Shown here one piece after another: positions 10,235 to 18,705 of a stretch of DNA of 55,104 bases; within the stretch, counting starts at the first letter, position 1, and every line of letters begins with the position of its first letter. Made by a program: the position numbers and the translations under genes. Origin of the DNA: Mameliella sp. MMSF_3455 (GTDB lineage Bacteria > Pseudomonadota > Alphaproteobacteria > Rhodobacterales > Rhodobacteraceae); NCBI RefSeq assembly GCF_030733205.1, contig NZ_JASHJL010000034.1, positions 1 through 55,104 on the forward strand, read 5' to 3'. The notes under the pieces were generated by a model. It worked only from the letters and a program-made list of their open reading frames with translations, searched no databases and was not told where the DNA came from.

Positions 10235-12208
10235 ATGCCCGAATACCTGGCTCCAGGTGTCTTCGTTGAAGAGGTCAGTTTCCGTCAAAAGACCATCGAA
10301 GGCGTCAGCACCTCCACCACCGGCTTTGTCGGCCCGGCCCGTTTCGGCCCGACCGAGGGCGAACCGCCGCTCTTGACCAGCTTCTCGGACTTCGAGCGTA
10401 TCTACGGGGGGCTTGATGCAATCCGCCCGGACGGAACCGAGGTCCCCAACTATCTGGCTCATGCGGTGCGGTCCTATTTTGATGAGGGCGGCAGGCGGCT
10501 CTACGTGTCGCGGATCTACAACGAGCCGGCTGCCGACAGCCCGCCAACCCATTCGGGCGGTCGGGCGATCTGGCCGGCGCCCGATGCTTCGCCTGCCAAC
10601 CCGGGCTTCACGCTGATGGCGCGCCACCCCGGGCGCGCCGGGAACATGCGGGTGCAAGTGACGATGCGGGTTGGTCAGAACGTGCTGGCGACCGGCGCCA
10701 ACGGGCCAGAGCTGCGCGGCATCCGCCCGTTTGACACGGTGATTGCCGTGAACCTGGCATCGCCACCCCCTGCTTCGCCGGGCACGGTCAACGCCGAATT
10801 CTACTGGGCAGACCGCTTTCGCGACGAGAACACGGGGCGCGAAACCTTTCGCTTGCGTCAGGACAGCGCCGGCACCGAGCCCGGCCCGGGTTCGCCATCG
10901 TGGGTCGATCTGGCGAACGTCTCGGACGTCCGTCTGGTCACCCTGTCGGTTGCCACTTTGCCGCCCGGACGCTTTGCGGACGAGATGGTGTTTGAACGCG
11001 TCGCCTTTCATTCCGAGCATCCGGGCGCGGCAGAGACCGTTTTTGCCCATCACTCCGACAGCCGGGCGACCGAGCTGTTCACGCCGCTGGTGCTGCAGAC
11101 CACAACCGACAACGGCGCCGCTTTGGCTGCGGCCTTTGCCTCGCTCTCCAATGAGGCCGGGCACTCGCTCTTCGAAGTGCTCTCTGCGACGATCGGCGGA
11201 TTGCCGATGCCTGCCGAGCTCGAAGCAGCCAATGCATCGCCAGCACGCACACCTGTCGTGCGCCTGCCCACGGACGCCGAACTGACCGCAACGCTGGTGT
11301 TGCAGGGCGGTTCGGACGGGGGACCACTGGGCAATATCCAGTATCAGGGCGATGAGGACGACCCGAAGTCGGGGCTCGCCGCCTTGGAAGACCTCGAGGA
11401 TATCTCGATCGTCGCCGCCCCGGGTTCGTCGGCCGATGAAGAGGTCAGCCGCGCGGTCATGGGCAGCCTGATCACCCATTGCGAGCGCATGCGCTATCGG
11501 GTGGCGGTGCTGGATGCCGAAGCCGGGATGACACCCGGCGAGGTGCGCGAATTGCGCGGAACGCTCGACAGCACGCGCGCTGCGCTTTACTATCCTTGGG
11601 TCACGGTCGACGACCCGCTGGCCATCGGCGCCCCGATGGAGCTGTCGCTGCCGCCGTCCGGCTTCATGGCCGGGATCTACGCGCGCAACGACGTCGAGCG
11701 TGGGGTCCACAAGGCGCCCGCAAACGAAGTCTTGCGATCCGCGCTGAACTTCGAATTCCTGATCAACACCCGCCAGCAGGAGGCGCTGAACCCCGAGGGG
11801 ATCAACTGTCTGCGCTTCTTCGAGGGGCGGGGGTTCCGGGTTTGGGGCGCGCGCACCGTTTCGTCGGACCCCGAGTGGAAATATCTCAATGTTCGAAGGC
11901 ATTTCGCCTATCTTGAACGGTCGATCGAACGCGGCACGCAATGGGCGGTGTTCGAACCGAACGGTCACCGGCTCTGGTCCAACGTCCAGCGCACGATCGA
12001 GGATTTCCTCTACAACGAATTCGTGTCCGGACGGCTGGCGGGGCGGACCCCGCAGCAGGCCTATTTCGTACGCTGCGACGAAACCACGATGAGCCAGAAC
12101 GACCGGGACAACGGTCGGCTTGTCTGCCTCATAGGGGTCGCGCCGCTCTACCCGGCCGAGTTCGTCATTTTCCGCATCGGACAGAAGACAGCCGACGCGC
12201 GATCCTGA
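10235..12208 (+). CDS. Contractile sheath protein 1 (Afp2-type)
   Basis: The 657-aa protein is the major sheath candidate. It starts with the sheath N-terminus YLAPGVFVEEVS and STTGFVGPARFGPTEGE. Its C-terminal domain has NFEFLINTRQQEALNPEGIN and ends with CLIGVAPLYPAEFVIFRIGQ, the conserved sheath hand-shake end. Compared with compact sheaths of about 350-450 aa it carries roughly 200 extra residues, centred near 95-330, likely an outward-facing domain. A strong Shine-Dalgarno AGGAGG (10221-10226) lies 8 bp before the ATG, consistent with a protein made in many copies. It contracts to drive the inner tube outward. Confidence 0.93.
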   Translation: MPEYLAPGVFVEEVSFRQKTIEGVSTSTTGFVGPARFGPTEGEPPLLTSFSDFERIYGGLDAIRPDGTEVPNYLAHAVRSYFDEGGRRLYVSRIYNEPAADSPPTHSGGRAIWPAPDASPANPGFTLMARHPGRAGNMRVQVTMRVGQNVLATGANGPELRGIRPFDTVIAVNLASPPPASPGTVNAEFYWADRFRDENTGRETFRLRQDSAGTEPGPGSPSWVDLANVSDVRLVTLSVATLPPGRFADEMVFERVAFHSEHPGAAETVFAHHSDSRATELFTPLVLQTTTDNGAALAAAFASLSNEAGHSLFEVLSATIGGLPMPAELEAANASPARTPVVRLPTDAELTATLVLQGGSDGGPLGNIQYQGDEDDPKSGLAALEDLEDISIVAAPGSSADEEVSRAVMGSLITHCERMRYRVAVLDAEAGMTPGEVRELRGTLDSTRAALYYPWVTVDDPLAIGAPMELSLPPSGFMAGIYARNDVERGVHKAPANEVLRSALNFEFLINTRQQEALNPEGINCLRFFEGRGFRVWGARTVSSDPEWKYLNVRRHFAYLERSIERGTQWAVFEPNGHRLWSNVQRTIEDFLYNEFVSGRLAGRTPQQAYFVRCDETTMSQNDRDNGRLVCLIGVAPLYPAEFVIFRIGQKTADARS

Positions 12209-12242
12209 TCGTGCGCTCCAGAAGACGTCATAGGAGACAATC

Positions 12243-12698
12243 ATGGCGACAGAACGCGAAGCGCTTCCCTACAGCCAGTTCAACTTTCTCGTCACGATCG
12301 GAGACGACCAGCCGGACCGGGCCCAGGCCGGTTTCCAGGAAATCTCCGGGATCGGGATGGAGATCAACGTTGCCGAATATCGCGCGGGCAACACCAACGA
12401 CAACACGCCGATCAAGGTCACCGGCACCTACAAGGTCCCCGACATCACGCTGAAACGCGGGCTCATGGGCTACCTGGACCTCTACGGCTGGCTCGACAAT
12501 GTCAGGAACGGCCAGCAGGACGACCTGCGCACGGTGAAGATCGACCTGTTGAGCGAGGATCGCGGCACCGTGGCGATGACCTGGAAGCTCTTGATGGCGC
12601 GGCCGATCAAATACACCGGTCCGTCGCTCAACGGCAAGGGCACCGATGTGGCCGTCGAAGAGCTGGTCCTCGCCGCGCAGCGGATCGAGGTGAGCTAA
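12243..12698 (+). CDS. Inner tube protein 1 (gp19/Hcp-like, Afp1-type)
   Basis: The 151-aa tube protein has the typical order of the phage tail tube family: QFNFLVTIG at the N-terminus, AGFQEISGIGMEINVAEYR, then DITLKRGLMGYLDLYGWL, ending VAVEELVLAAQRIEV. Such subunits stack as hexameric rings inside the sheath to form the lumen through which cargo travels. It follows sheath 1 by 34 bp with AGGAGA upstream of the ATG. Size and motifs agree with Afp1/Pvc1-like major tube subunits. Confidence 0.93.
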   Translation: MATEREALPYSQFNFLVTIGDDQPDRAQAGFQEISGIGMEINVAEYRAGNTNDNTPIKVTGTYKVPDITLKRGLMGYLDLYGWLDNVRNGQQDDLRTVKIDLLSEDRGTVAMTWKLLMARPIKYTGPSLNGKGTDVAVEELVLAAQRIEVS

Positions 12699-12702
12699 GC
12701 CG

Positions 12703-15531
12703 ATGAACCTGCCGCTTGCCAGACGCGCTCCCAGGCTGCCCGGCGTCTATGTCGAAACCGGGCGTCCCCAGCGTGCGGACGCTTTGCCCCGGATGGACGT
12801 GGCAGGCTTTGTCGGCTTTGCGGCGTCAGGGCCGGTGGACGTACCGGTCCCGGTCGAGGATCTGTCGCGCTTCCGCGACATATTCGGGCCGGACGTCGTG
12901 CTGGCGCGCGACCTGGAGAGGCAGACCGATCAGACGAGCCTGCTGGGCCCGGCGGTCGAGGCCTTCTTCGCAAATGGCGGAAGGCGGGCTTTCGTGGTGC
13001 GGGTGGCAGAGCCGGAAGGGCCGCAAACGCTGTCGCTCGCCATTCCGCAACTTGTCGATACATCGCGCATCGGCGCGGTTGCGCTGGCCCGTTCGCCCGG
13101 ACGCTGGATCGCACCGCTTGGAGCTGACACGCGGCTCGTACGGCGGAGATTGCTCCCGTTGATGGGGGGAGGGCTTGTACGGACCAGCGAAGTCCTCTCG
13201 ATCCGGGTCACCCAGGCCGGCGACGCGCCGGTTCCGGGCGATTTGATTGAAGCAACCTTCAACGACGCCGAACTGCTCGCGCTGCTGGTGGTCGACCGGG
13301 TCGAGGGGACCCGGGTCATCGCCCGCGACGACCGGGTCTTCTGGTACCAGCGCCCCGCCTCACCCCCGCCCGAGGGGGCGATTGGCATGGGTGACGACGG
13401 GCTCTTTCCCGCGCCGGATGCAAACGTCGATGCGCTCTTTGCGAGCCCGCCGGAGCCGCAACCGGACAGTCTCAGCGTCCTGACCTTTGACCTTGTCCTC
13501 TGGGAAGGCGCGAGGATCAGCCGCCGTCTGGACGGGCTTGGCTTTGCCGCCGCCCATCCGCGCTACTGGGCGGCCCTGCCCGATGACGCGGCGCATTTTG
13601 GTCCCGCATTCGGGCGCCCGGTGCCGAGCCTTTCTCCGGGCCGTGCGCGGTTCCTGTCCGAGGCTTCGGTCCCGCGGTTTCCCCTGGCAGGACCGGCAGC
13701 CGACCCGAACGGTGTCTGGTTGCCGCATGCCATGAAAACCTATGTCGATCGCGAACGGTGCGCCTTCGCGACCCTGCCCCCGGGCCCCCGGCTGGAGACG
13801 GAGGGGCTGGAGCACTTTTCCAGCGAGATTTTCCTCGACCCGCGTTTTGCGGCGATCCAGACCCATGCACTGTCCGCCGAGCTTGCGGCGCGTCACTCGA
13901 TGGAACTGACCGAGGGCGGGCGACCGCTTCGCGGGCTCCATGCGCTTTACCCGGTGGACGAGGTCGCGATGATCGCGCTGCCGGACGCGGGGCATCGCCC
14001 CTGGAACCGGCGGCTGGTCGCAGCGCCCGCGCCATTGGGTGCGCCCCGTCTCGGCGTGCTGCCGAATGCGCTGGATGCCTTCGACCGGATCGCACTCAGT
14101 TGGACCCCGGTGCATGGCGCGACGCGCTACAGGGTCGAGCTTTCCCCCGATGACAGCTTTGACCCACCCGAGGTCCACATCGTCGAAGCGCCAGAGGCCT
14201 TCGTCCCCCGCGCCCCGGATTGCCCCGCGATTGTCTTCGCGCGGGTGCGCGCCGAAACCGCCAGCGAGATCGGCCCCTGGTCGAATGAGCGCGCCTCGAT
14301 GATCCCCGAGGAAGATTTCGAACCTTGCGCCTACACCGACCCGGACCTGCTGTCGCTTCTGCCAACGCTTGATATCGGCGCGAGCCCCGGCCCGCGTCTA
14401 ACCTGGACGTTCGAAAGCGGCGCGCTCGCACCGGGCGACGTCTTTGAGGTACAGACCGGCCAGGCCCCGACTCTCGGGGACGCAAGAACCACCCTGCTGG
14501 ACCCCGGCACTGTCGACTTCTTCCCTGCCCCGGCCATCGACCGCCCGAGCTACATGCGGGTGCGCGTGCTCCGGGACGAAGTCCGTGGACCCTGGTCGAT
14601 CACGCTGCGGCTTGACCCGGACGCGGTTTCGGCCTTCACCGTGGATCCGAAAGAGGAATACGCCACCGTCGGGACCGCGCCCGAAAGCGGCGAAGAGATC
14701 CTGACCGCCGTCCACCGCGCCGCGATCCGGTTTGCGGCGGCGCGCGCCGATGCGGTCGCACTTCTGTCGATGCCGCGCCACTTCCGCGCGGACGAGGCGA
14801 AGGCACACCTCGCCCGGCTTTCGCCGCTGTTCGAGGATCTGGAGGGCGATCCCGGCCCCGCCGGTATGCTGCGCGTTCCCGCCCTGCGCTTTGGAGAAGA
14901 GACGGCGCTTTCCTATGCTGCGCTGCTCCATGGCTGGATTTCGACGGGCAGCGCCTTCCACCCGCCAGATGGCGCCGCTGCGGGGCTGATCGCGCGGCAG
15001 GCCAATGGGCCGGGGGTCTGGATCGCCTCCGCGAACCTGCCTGTCACGGATGCGCTGGCCCTCACGCCGCACCTCGAGGACGCGACCCTTGCCGATCTGA
15101 TCGCTCATCAGATCAACCCGATCCGCGACAATCCCCGAGGCTTTCTTTTCCTGAATGCCGAGACCCTGTCGGCAAGCGCCGAGCTTAGCCCCCTGCCCGT
15201 GCGCCTTCTCATGATCCTGCTACGCCGCCTCGCCGTGCGTGAAGGCATGGCCTATACGTTCGAACCGAACTCCCCCGATTTCCGTGCCCAGGTGCAGCGT
15301 CGGTTTGAACGCGTGCTCTCGCTGATCCACCAACGCGGCGGATTCGCAGGGGCACGGCCCGTCGAAAGCTTTCGGGTTGTCACCGACAGGAGCGTAAACC
15401 CGCCCGGTGCGATCGAGCTTGGGCGCTTTACCGTCGAACTGCGCGTCGCCCCCTCGCGTCCCATGCGGTTTCTGAACGTGCGCCTGCTGCGCACCGGCGC
15501 TCGGGATCTGGCCGTGGAGGAGGCGACATGA
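12703..15531 (+). CDS. Large second sheath-family protein with inserted Fn3-like domains
   Basis: The 942-aa protein begins RLPGVYVETGRP and ADALPRMDVAGFVGFAASGP, which is a sheath N-terminus. It ends with a sheath C-terminal domain from about residue 670 (AFFANGGRRAF-type motifs earlier, PPGAIELGRFTVELRVAPS near the end). Residues about 445-530 look like a fibronectin type III or related beta-sandwich (RIALSWTPVHGATRYRVELS, then SEIGPWSNE). A second beta domain spans about 555-660. It is roughly twice the size of Afp3/Afp4. As a minor sheath ring near baseplate or cap, its insertions would project outward. Its stop overlaps the second tube gene by ATGA. Confidence 0.85.
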   Translation: MNLPLARRAPRLPGVYVETGRPQRADALPRMDVAGFVGFAASGPVDVPVPVEDLSRFRDIFGPDVVLARDLERQTDQTSLLGPAVEAFFANGGRRAFVVRVAEPEGPQTLSLAIPQLVDTSRIGAVALARSPGRWIAPLGADTRLVRRRLLPLMGGGLVRTSEVLSIRVTQAGDAPVPGDLIEATFNDAELLALLVVDRVEGTRVIARDDRVFWYQRPASPPPEGAIGMGDDGLFPAPDANVDALFASPPEPQPDSLSVLTFDLVLWEGARISRRLDGLGFAAAHPRYWAALPDDAAHFGPAFGRPVPSLSPGRARFLSEASVPRFPLAGPAADPNGVWLPHAMKTYVDRERCAFATLPPGPRLETEGLEHFSSEIFLDPRFAAIQTHALSAELAARHSMELTEGGRPLRGLHALYPVDEVAMIALPDAGHRPWNRRLVAAPAPLGAPRLGVLPNALDAFDRIALSWTPVHGATRYRVELSPDDSFDPPEVHIVEAPEAFVPRAPDCPAIVFARVRAETASEIGPWSNERASMIPEEDFEPCAYTDPDLLSLLPTLDIGASPGPRLTWTFESGALAPGDVFEVQTGQAPTLGDARTTLLDPGTVDFFPAPAIDRPSYMRVRVLRDEVRGPWSITLRLDPDAVSAFTVDPKEEYATVGTAPESGEEILTAVHRAAIRFAAARADAVALLSMPRHFRADEAKAHLARLSPLFEDLEGDPGPAGMLRVPALRFGEETALSYAALLHGWISTGSAFHPPDGAAAGLIARQANGPGVWIASANLPVTDALALTPHLEDATLADLIAHQINPIRDNPRGFLFLNAETLSASAELSPLPVRLLMILLRRLAVREGMAYTFEPNSPDFRAQVQRRFERVLSLIHQRGGFAGARPVESFRVVTDRSVNPPGAIELGRFTVELRVAPSRPMRFLNVRLLRTGARDLAVEEAT

Positions 15532-15983
15532 CCACTCCCTTCACCGCCTTCAATTTCAAGGTCCGCCTCGAGCTTGAGGGCGAAGACGGCATCATCTGCG
15601 ACGGCGCCTTCTCTGAGGTCTCGGGTCTGGAAGCCACGCTGGAGACCGAGACCATCCGCGAAGGCGGCAACAATGCGCGCCAGATCCACCTGGCAGGCGT
15701 CACCAGTTATGGCGAGATCACCTTGAAGCGCGGGATGGCCAAGGGGCTTGGTCTCTGGGCCTGGTTCCGCGCGGTGCAGGAGCGCCGCGAGGCGCGCGCC
15801 CATGGCGAAATCGCGATGCTGTCGGCTGACCGTGAACGCGAGGTGGTGCGCTTCAAGCTCACGGGCTGTCTGCCCGTAAAGCTGAAGGCGCCGGCGTTGA
15901 ATGCCTCGGACGGGCTGATCGCCATCGAAGAAGCCCAGATCGCCTTTGAAACGCTGGATGCGGAGGAGGTGACCGATGCCTGA
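15528..15983 (+). CDS. Inner tube protein 2 (Afp5-type)
   Basis: The second tube-family protein is also 151 aa. It carries FTAFNFKVRLELEGEDGI, FSEVSGLEATLETETIREG, then GEITLKRGMAKGLGLWAWF, paralogous to tube 1 but clearly diverged. In Afp, Afp5 forms the tube-initiating ring that joins the hub to the main tube. Its place directly before the LysM adaptor and hub supports that role. The start lies in an ATGA overlap with sheath 2, and its end overlaps the LysM gene by 8 bp. Confidence 0.9.
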   Translation: MTTPFTAFNFKVRLELEGEDGIICDGAFSEVSGLEATLETETIREGGNNARQIHLAGVTSYGEITLKRGMAKGLGLWAWFRAVQERREARAHGEIAMLSADREREVVRFKLTGCLPVKLKAPALNASDGLIAIEEAQIAFETLDAEEVTDA

Positions 15984-16707
15984 GCCGCAAGCCCTGCTGA
16001 AAGCCCAGATTCAGCCGGTGACCTGGGACGAACAGCAGACCGTGTCGGAGACCGGCGATCCGATCAGCGTCCAGTTCAACCCCGAAACCCTGAAGGTCGC
16101 CTATTCCAACAAGAGCGCAGGCGGCGACCAGCGGGGCGGCTCGGCGATCCAGTTCGTCGGCTCGGGGACGACAAAGCTGACGCTGGACCTTTGGTTCGAC
16201 GTGACGGCCCCGGCGCCCGATCGCCCGGAATCCGAAGGCGAAACCGTCGACGACGTGCGCCGACTGACCCAGCAGGTGGTGCGCTTCATCCAGCCCGAGC
16301 CGAGCGACGAGGAAGGCAAGTTCACGCCGCCCGGAATCCGCTTCCTTTGGGGCACCTTCCTGTTCGAGGGCGTGGTGGACTCGATCAACGAAGAGCTTTT
16401 GCTGTTCTCGGAAGATGGCAAACCGCTGCGCGCGAAAATCGCGCTGGCGCTGTCCAAGCAGGAAATCCAGTTCCAGTTCGGCAATCAGGGCGGCGCCGGG
16501 CTTGGCGGAACGGGGCGTGGCAGCACGCCCCCCACCGCGTCGCAACCCGCCCCCGCCACCCGCGAGGGCGAGAGCGTGCAGGAGGCCGCCGCGCGCGAAG
16601 GCCGCCAGGATGACTGGCAGGACATCGCCCGCCAGAACAACATCGACAACCCGCGCAACCTGCCCGCAGGCACGCCGCTTGACCTTAGCCGACCAGGGAG
16701 ACGCTGA
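15976..16707 (+). CDS. LysM-domain baseplate adaptor (Afp7-type)
   Basis: The 243-aa protein has the CIS LysM-adaptor layout. The N-terminal domain (SVQFNPETLKVAYSNK, then TTKLTLDLWFDV) and the segment FLWGTFLFEGVVDSINEE precede a proline/threonine linker (TPPTASQPAPAT). A C-terminal LysM-like motif follows (GESVQEAAAREGRQ, DWQDIARQNNIDNPRNLPAG). In characterised particles this protein wraps the hub at the tube-baseplate junction. It has no signal peptide, so its LysM is structural rather than for cell-wall targeting. It overlaps both neighbours, with an 8-bp overlap upstream and a shared base (TGATG) downstream. Confidence 0.88.
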   Translation: MPEPQALLKAQIQPVTWDEQQTVSETGDPISVQFNPETLKVAYSNKSAGGDQRGGSAIQFVGSGTTKLTLDLWFDVTAPAPDRPESEGETVDDVRRLTQQVVRFIQPEPSDEEGKFTPPGIRFLWGTFLFEGVVDSINEELLLFSEDGKPLRAKIALALSKQEIQFQFGNQGGAGLGGTGRGSTPPTASQPAPATREGESVQEAAAREGRQDDWQDIARQNNIDNPRNLPAGTPLDLSRPGRR

Positions 16708-16892
16708 TGCCCGTGATCATCAACGACCTCGAGATCATCCTTGAAACCCGGGCCGAGCCCCCCGCCCAGACCGCCAGCGATGGCGGGGCCGGTGCAGAGG
16801 CCGATGCGACGGGGCGCGCCATCGCGCCGACCACCCTGGCCCGGGTCGAGACGCATCTGCGTGAACGTGCGGCGCGACTGCGCGGCCACTGA
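16707..16892 (+). CDS. Small hypothetical protein between LysM adaptor and hub
   Basis: The 61-aa protein starts in the TGATG overlap after the LysM gene and ends 9 bp before the hub gene, so context supports translation. It begins PVIINDLEIILETR, a short beta-hairpin-like segment. An alanine-rich linker follows, then a basic C-terminal helix, TLARVETHLRERAARLRG. Small genes at this position exist in other injection systems as I recall, but no function is assigned. It is short and low in sequence complexity. Confidence 0.6.
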   Translation: MPVIINDLEIILETRAEPPAQTASDGGAGAEADATGRAIAPTTLARVETHLRERAARLRGH

Positions 16893-16901
16893 GGACCAAT
16901 C

Positions 16902-17981
16902 ATGCCCGACCTTGGAACCGTTCCCCTTCTCTACAATGCCCGGCCCAGGCTGACGGTTGACGGCGCTGCGCAGCCCGACCTCGACGCCGGGCTGATGGCG
17001 CTGACCATCGAAGAAGACTTCGACGGCATGGCGCGCTGCGAAGCGACATTCGGGAACTGGGGGACGGCCTCGGGCGGGATCGGGTTCCTGTACTTCGACC
17101 GGGCGCTTCTGGACTTCGGCACGCCGTTGCGCATCGCCATCGGCGGCGGCCAGGGCGCGGGTGCGGTGTTTGAAGGGCGGATTTCCGGAATCGAGGGGCG
17201 TTTCCCGAAATCGCGCCCTCCCGAGGTGCTGGTCCTGGCCGAAGACCGCCTGCAGGACTTGCGCAAGACACGGCGCACCCGGGTCTTCGAAGAGGCCAGT
17301 GCCGAAGACGTCATCCGCGCAGTCGCACAGGATCACGGGCTGACCCCGAACACCGATATCGAAGGTCCGACCATGCCGATCGTGGCGCAGTTGAACCAGT
17401 CGGATTTGGCGTTCCTGAGGACCGTTGCGGCAAACGTCGGTGCCGAGATCTGGGTGCGCGGCGACAGCCTTTTTGCGCAATCCCGTGCCAACCGCCCCAC
17501 CGATCCGATCGTGCTGACCTATGGCCAGGGCCTGCACGAGATGCGGCTGTGCGCCGACCTCGCGCACCAATGTTCGAAACTGGTTGTCGGCGGCTGGGAC
17601 CCAGGCGCCAAGGAGGCCGTGGAAAGCGAAGCGGGGCCAGACAGTCTCTCGGGCGAAAGCGAGGGCGACACCGGCAGCAGCGTCCTTGACGCGGCAATCG
17701 GCGAAAAGGTCGAGCGCGTGGTTCACCCGCTGCCGATCAGCACCGCCGAGGGCGACGCGCTTGCGGGTGCCGAATATCGCCGCAGGGCACGCCGCTTCGT
17801 TTCCGGCGACGGCATCGCCGAAGGCGACAGCCGGATCTCGGTGGGCTCGGCGCTGACCTTCCAGGGCCTCGGGCCGATGTTCGACGGTGACTTCACGGTC
17901 ACCGCGGTGCGCCACGTCTTCGACCTGGAACGGGGCTATCAGACCGAATTCTCGGTCGAACGCCCATGGATCGGATCATGA
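16902..17981 (+). CDS. Baseplate hub protein (gpD/VgrG N-terminal half)
   Basis: The 359-aa protein resembles the phage late control gene D family, the hub half of VgrG. Recognisable parts are GTPLRIAIGGG, EGRISGIEGRFP, the segment SAEDVIRAVAQDHGLTPN, and LNQSDLAFLRTVAANVGAEIWV. The C-terminal YQTEFSVERPW resembles the end of the hub fold. It should trimerise below the tube to adapt sixfold to threefold symmetry. In Afp one protein (Afp8) contains both hub and spike; here the spike is the separate next gene, 13 bp downstream. Confidence 0.88.
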   Translation: MPDLGTVPLLYNARPRLTVDGAAQPDLDAGLMALTIEEDFDGMARCEATFGNWGTASGGIGFLYFDRALLDFGTPLRIAIGGGQGAGAVFEGRISGIEGRFPKSRPPEVLVLAEDRLQDLRKTRRTRVFEEASAEDVIRAVAQDHGLTPNTDIEGPTMPIVAQLNQSDLAFLRTVAANVGAEIWVRGDSLFAQSRANRPTDPIVLTYGQGLHEMRLCADLAHQCSKLVVGGWDPGAKEAVESEAGPDSLSGESEGDTGSSVLDAAIGEKVERVVHPLPISTAEGDALAGAEYRRRARRFVSGDGIAEGDSRISVGSALTFQGLGPMFDGDFTVTAVRHVFDLERGYQTEFSVERPWIGS

Positions 17982-17994
17982 GGGAGCGAACCTG

Positions 17995-18705
17995 ATGTCA
18001 CCCTTTGACCTTCACCCGCTTGCGGACACCCGGCTGCCCACCGGGCTGGGCGGGCTGTTTTATGGCGTCTATCCGGCGATCGTGACCGATCTTGCCGACG
18101 AGGACGGCCAGGGACGGGTGCGGGTGCGCCTGCCCTGGGCGATCGACGCGGACGGCGGGCACGAGGCCTGGGCACGGATGTCGACGCTCTTTGCCGGTCC
18201 TGACCGGGGCAGTTGGTTCATGCCGGATGTAGACGACGAGGTGCTCGTTGCCTTCGGCGGCGGAGACCCGCGCCACGCCTTCATCATCGGCGGCCTCTGG
18301 AACGGCCAGGACACACCGCACGAGGAAATGGACAGCAGTTCCGAGAACAACATCAAGTCGATCCGCACCCGCAACGGGGTCAAGGTCACGCTCGACGACA
18401 GCTCGGGCTCGGAAGAAATGATCCTGGAGACCCCGGCGGGCCAGAAGATCACCCTGCACGACAGCGAGGCAGGGATCACTCTGGAAGACTCCAACGGCAA
18501 CACGGTGACGATGGAGGCCGCGGGCGTGTCGATCGATGCGTCCTCAAAGGTCTCGATCAGCGCAAGCCAGGTCGAGGTTTCGGCGGGGATGGTCACGGTC
18601 GATGCGGGGATGTCGAAATTCTCGGGTGTGGTCAAAGCCGACACGGTGATCTCGAACTCGGTGATCTCATCCTCCTACACGCCAGGGGCGGGCAACATAT
18701 GGTAG
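17995..18705 (+). CDS. Central spike protein (gpV/VgrG C-terminal half)
   Basis: The 236-aa protein starts at the ATG at 17995, 13 bp after the hub stop; upstream in-frame sequence is a hub shadow. Its OB-fold-like N-terminal half has the gp5/gpV motif DGQGRVRVRLPWA and PDVDDEVLVAFGGGDPRHAF, then IIGGLWNGQDTPH. The C-terminal half consists of short valine/threonine beta repeats (KITLHDSEAGITLEDS, VSIDASSKVSISASQVEVS) typical of a triple-stranded beta-helix needle. No PAAR tip gene was found nearby. It overlaps the next gene at 18699-18705. Confidence 0.88.
   Translation: MSPFDLHPLADTRLPTGLGGLFYGVYPAIVTDLADEDGQGRVRVRLPWAIDADGGHEAWARMSTLFAGPDRGSWFMPDVDDEVLVAFGGGDPRHAFIIGGLWNGQDTPHEEMDSSSENNIKSIRTRNGVKVTLDDSSGSEEMILETPAGQKITLHDSEAGITLEDSNGNTVTMEAAGVSIDASSKVSISASQVEVSAGMVTVDAGMSKFSGVVKADTVISNSVISSSYTPGAGNIW

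Noticed and set aside
10229-12244. A 671-codon minus-strand frame opposite sheath 1
   Set aside because: It is antisense to a clear sheath gene and rich in Arg, Gly, His and Val as expected for a shadow frame.
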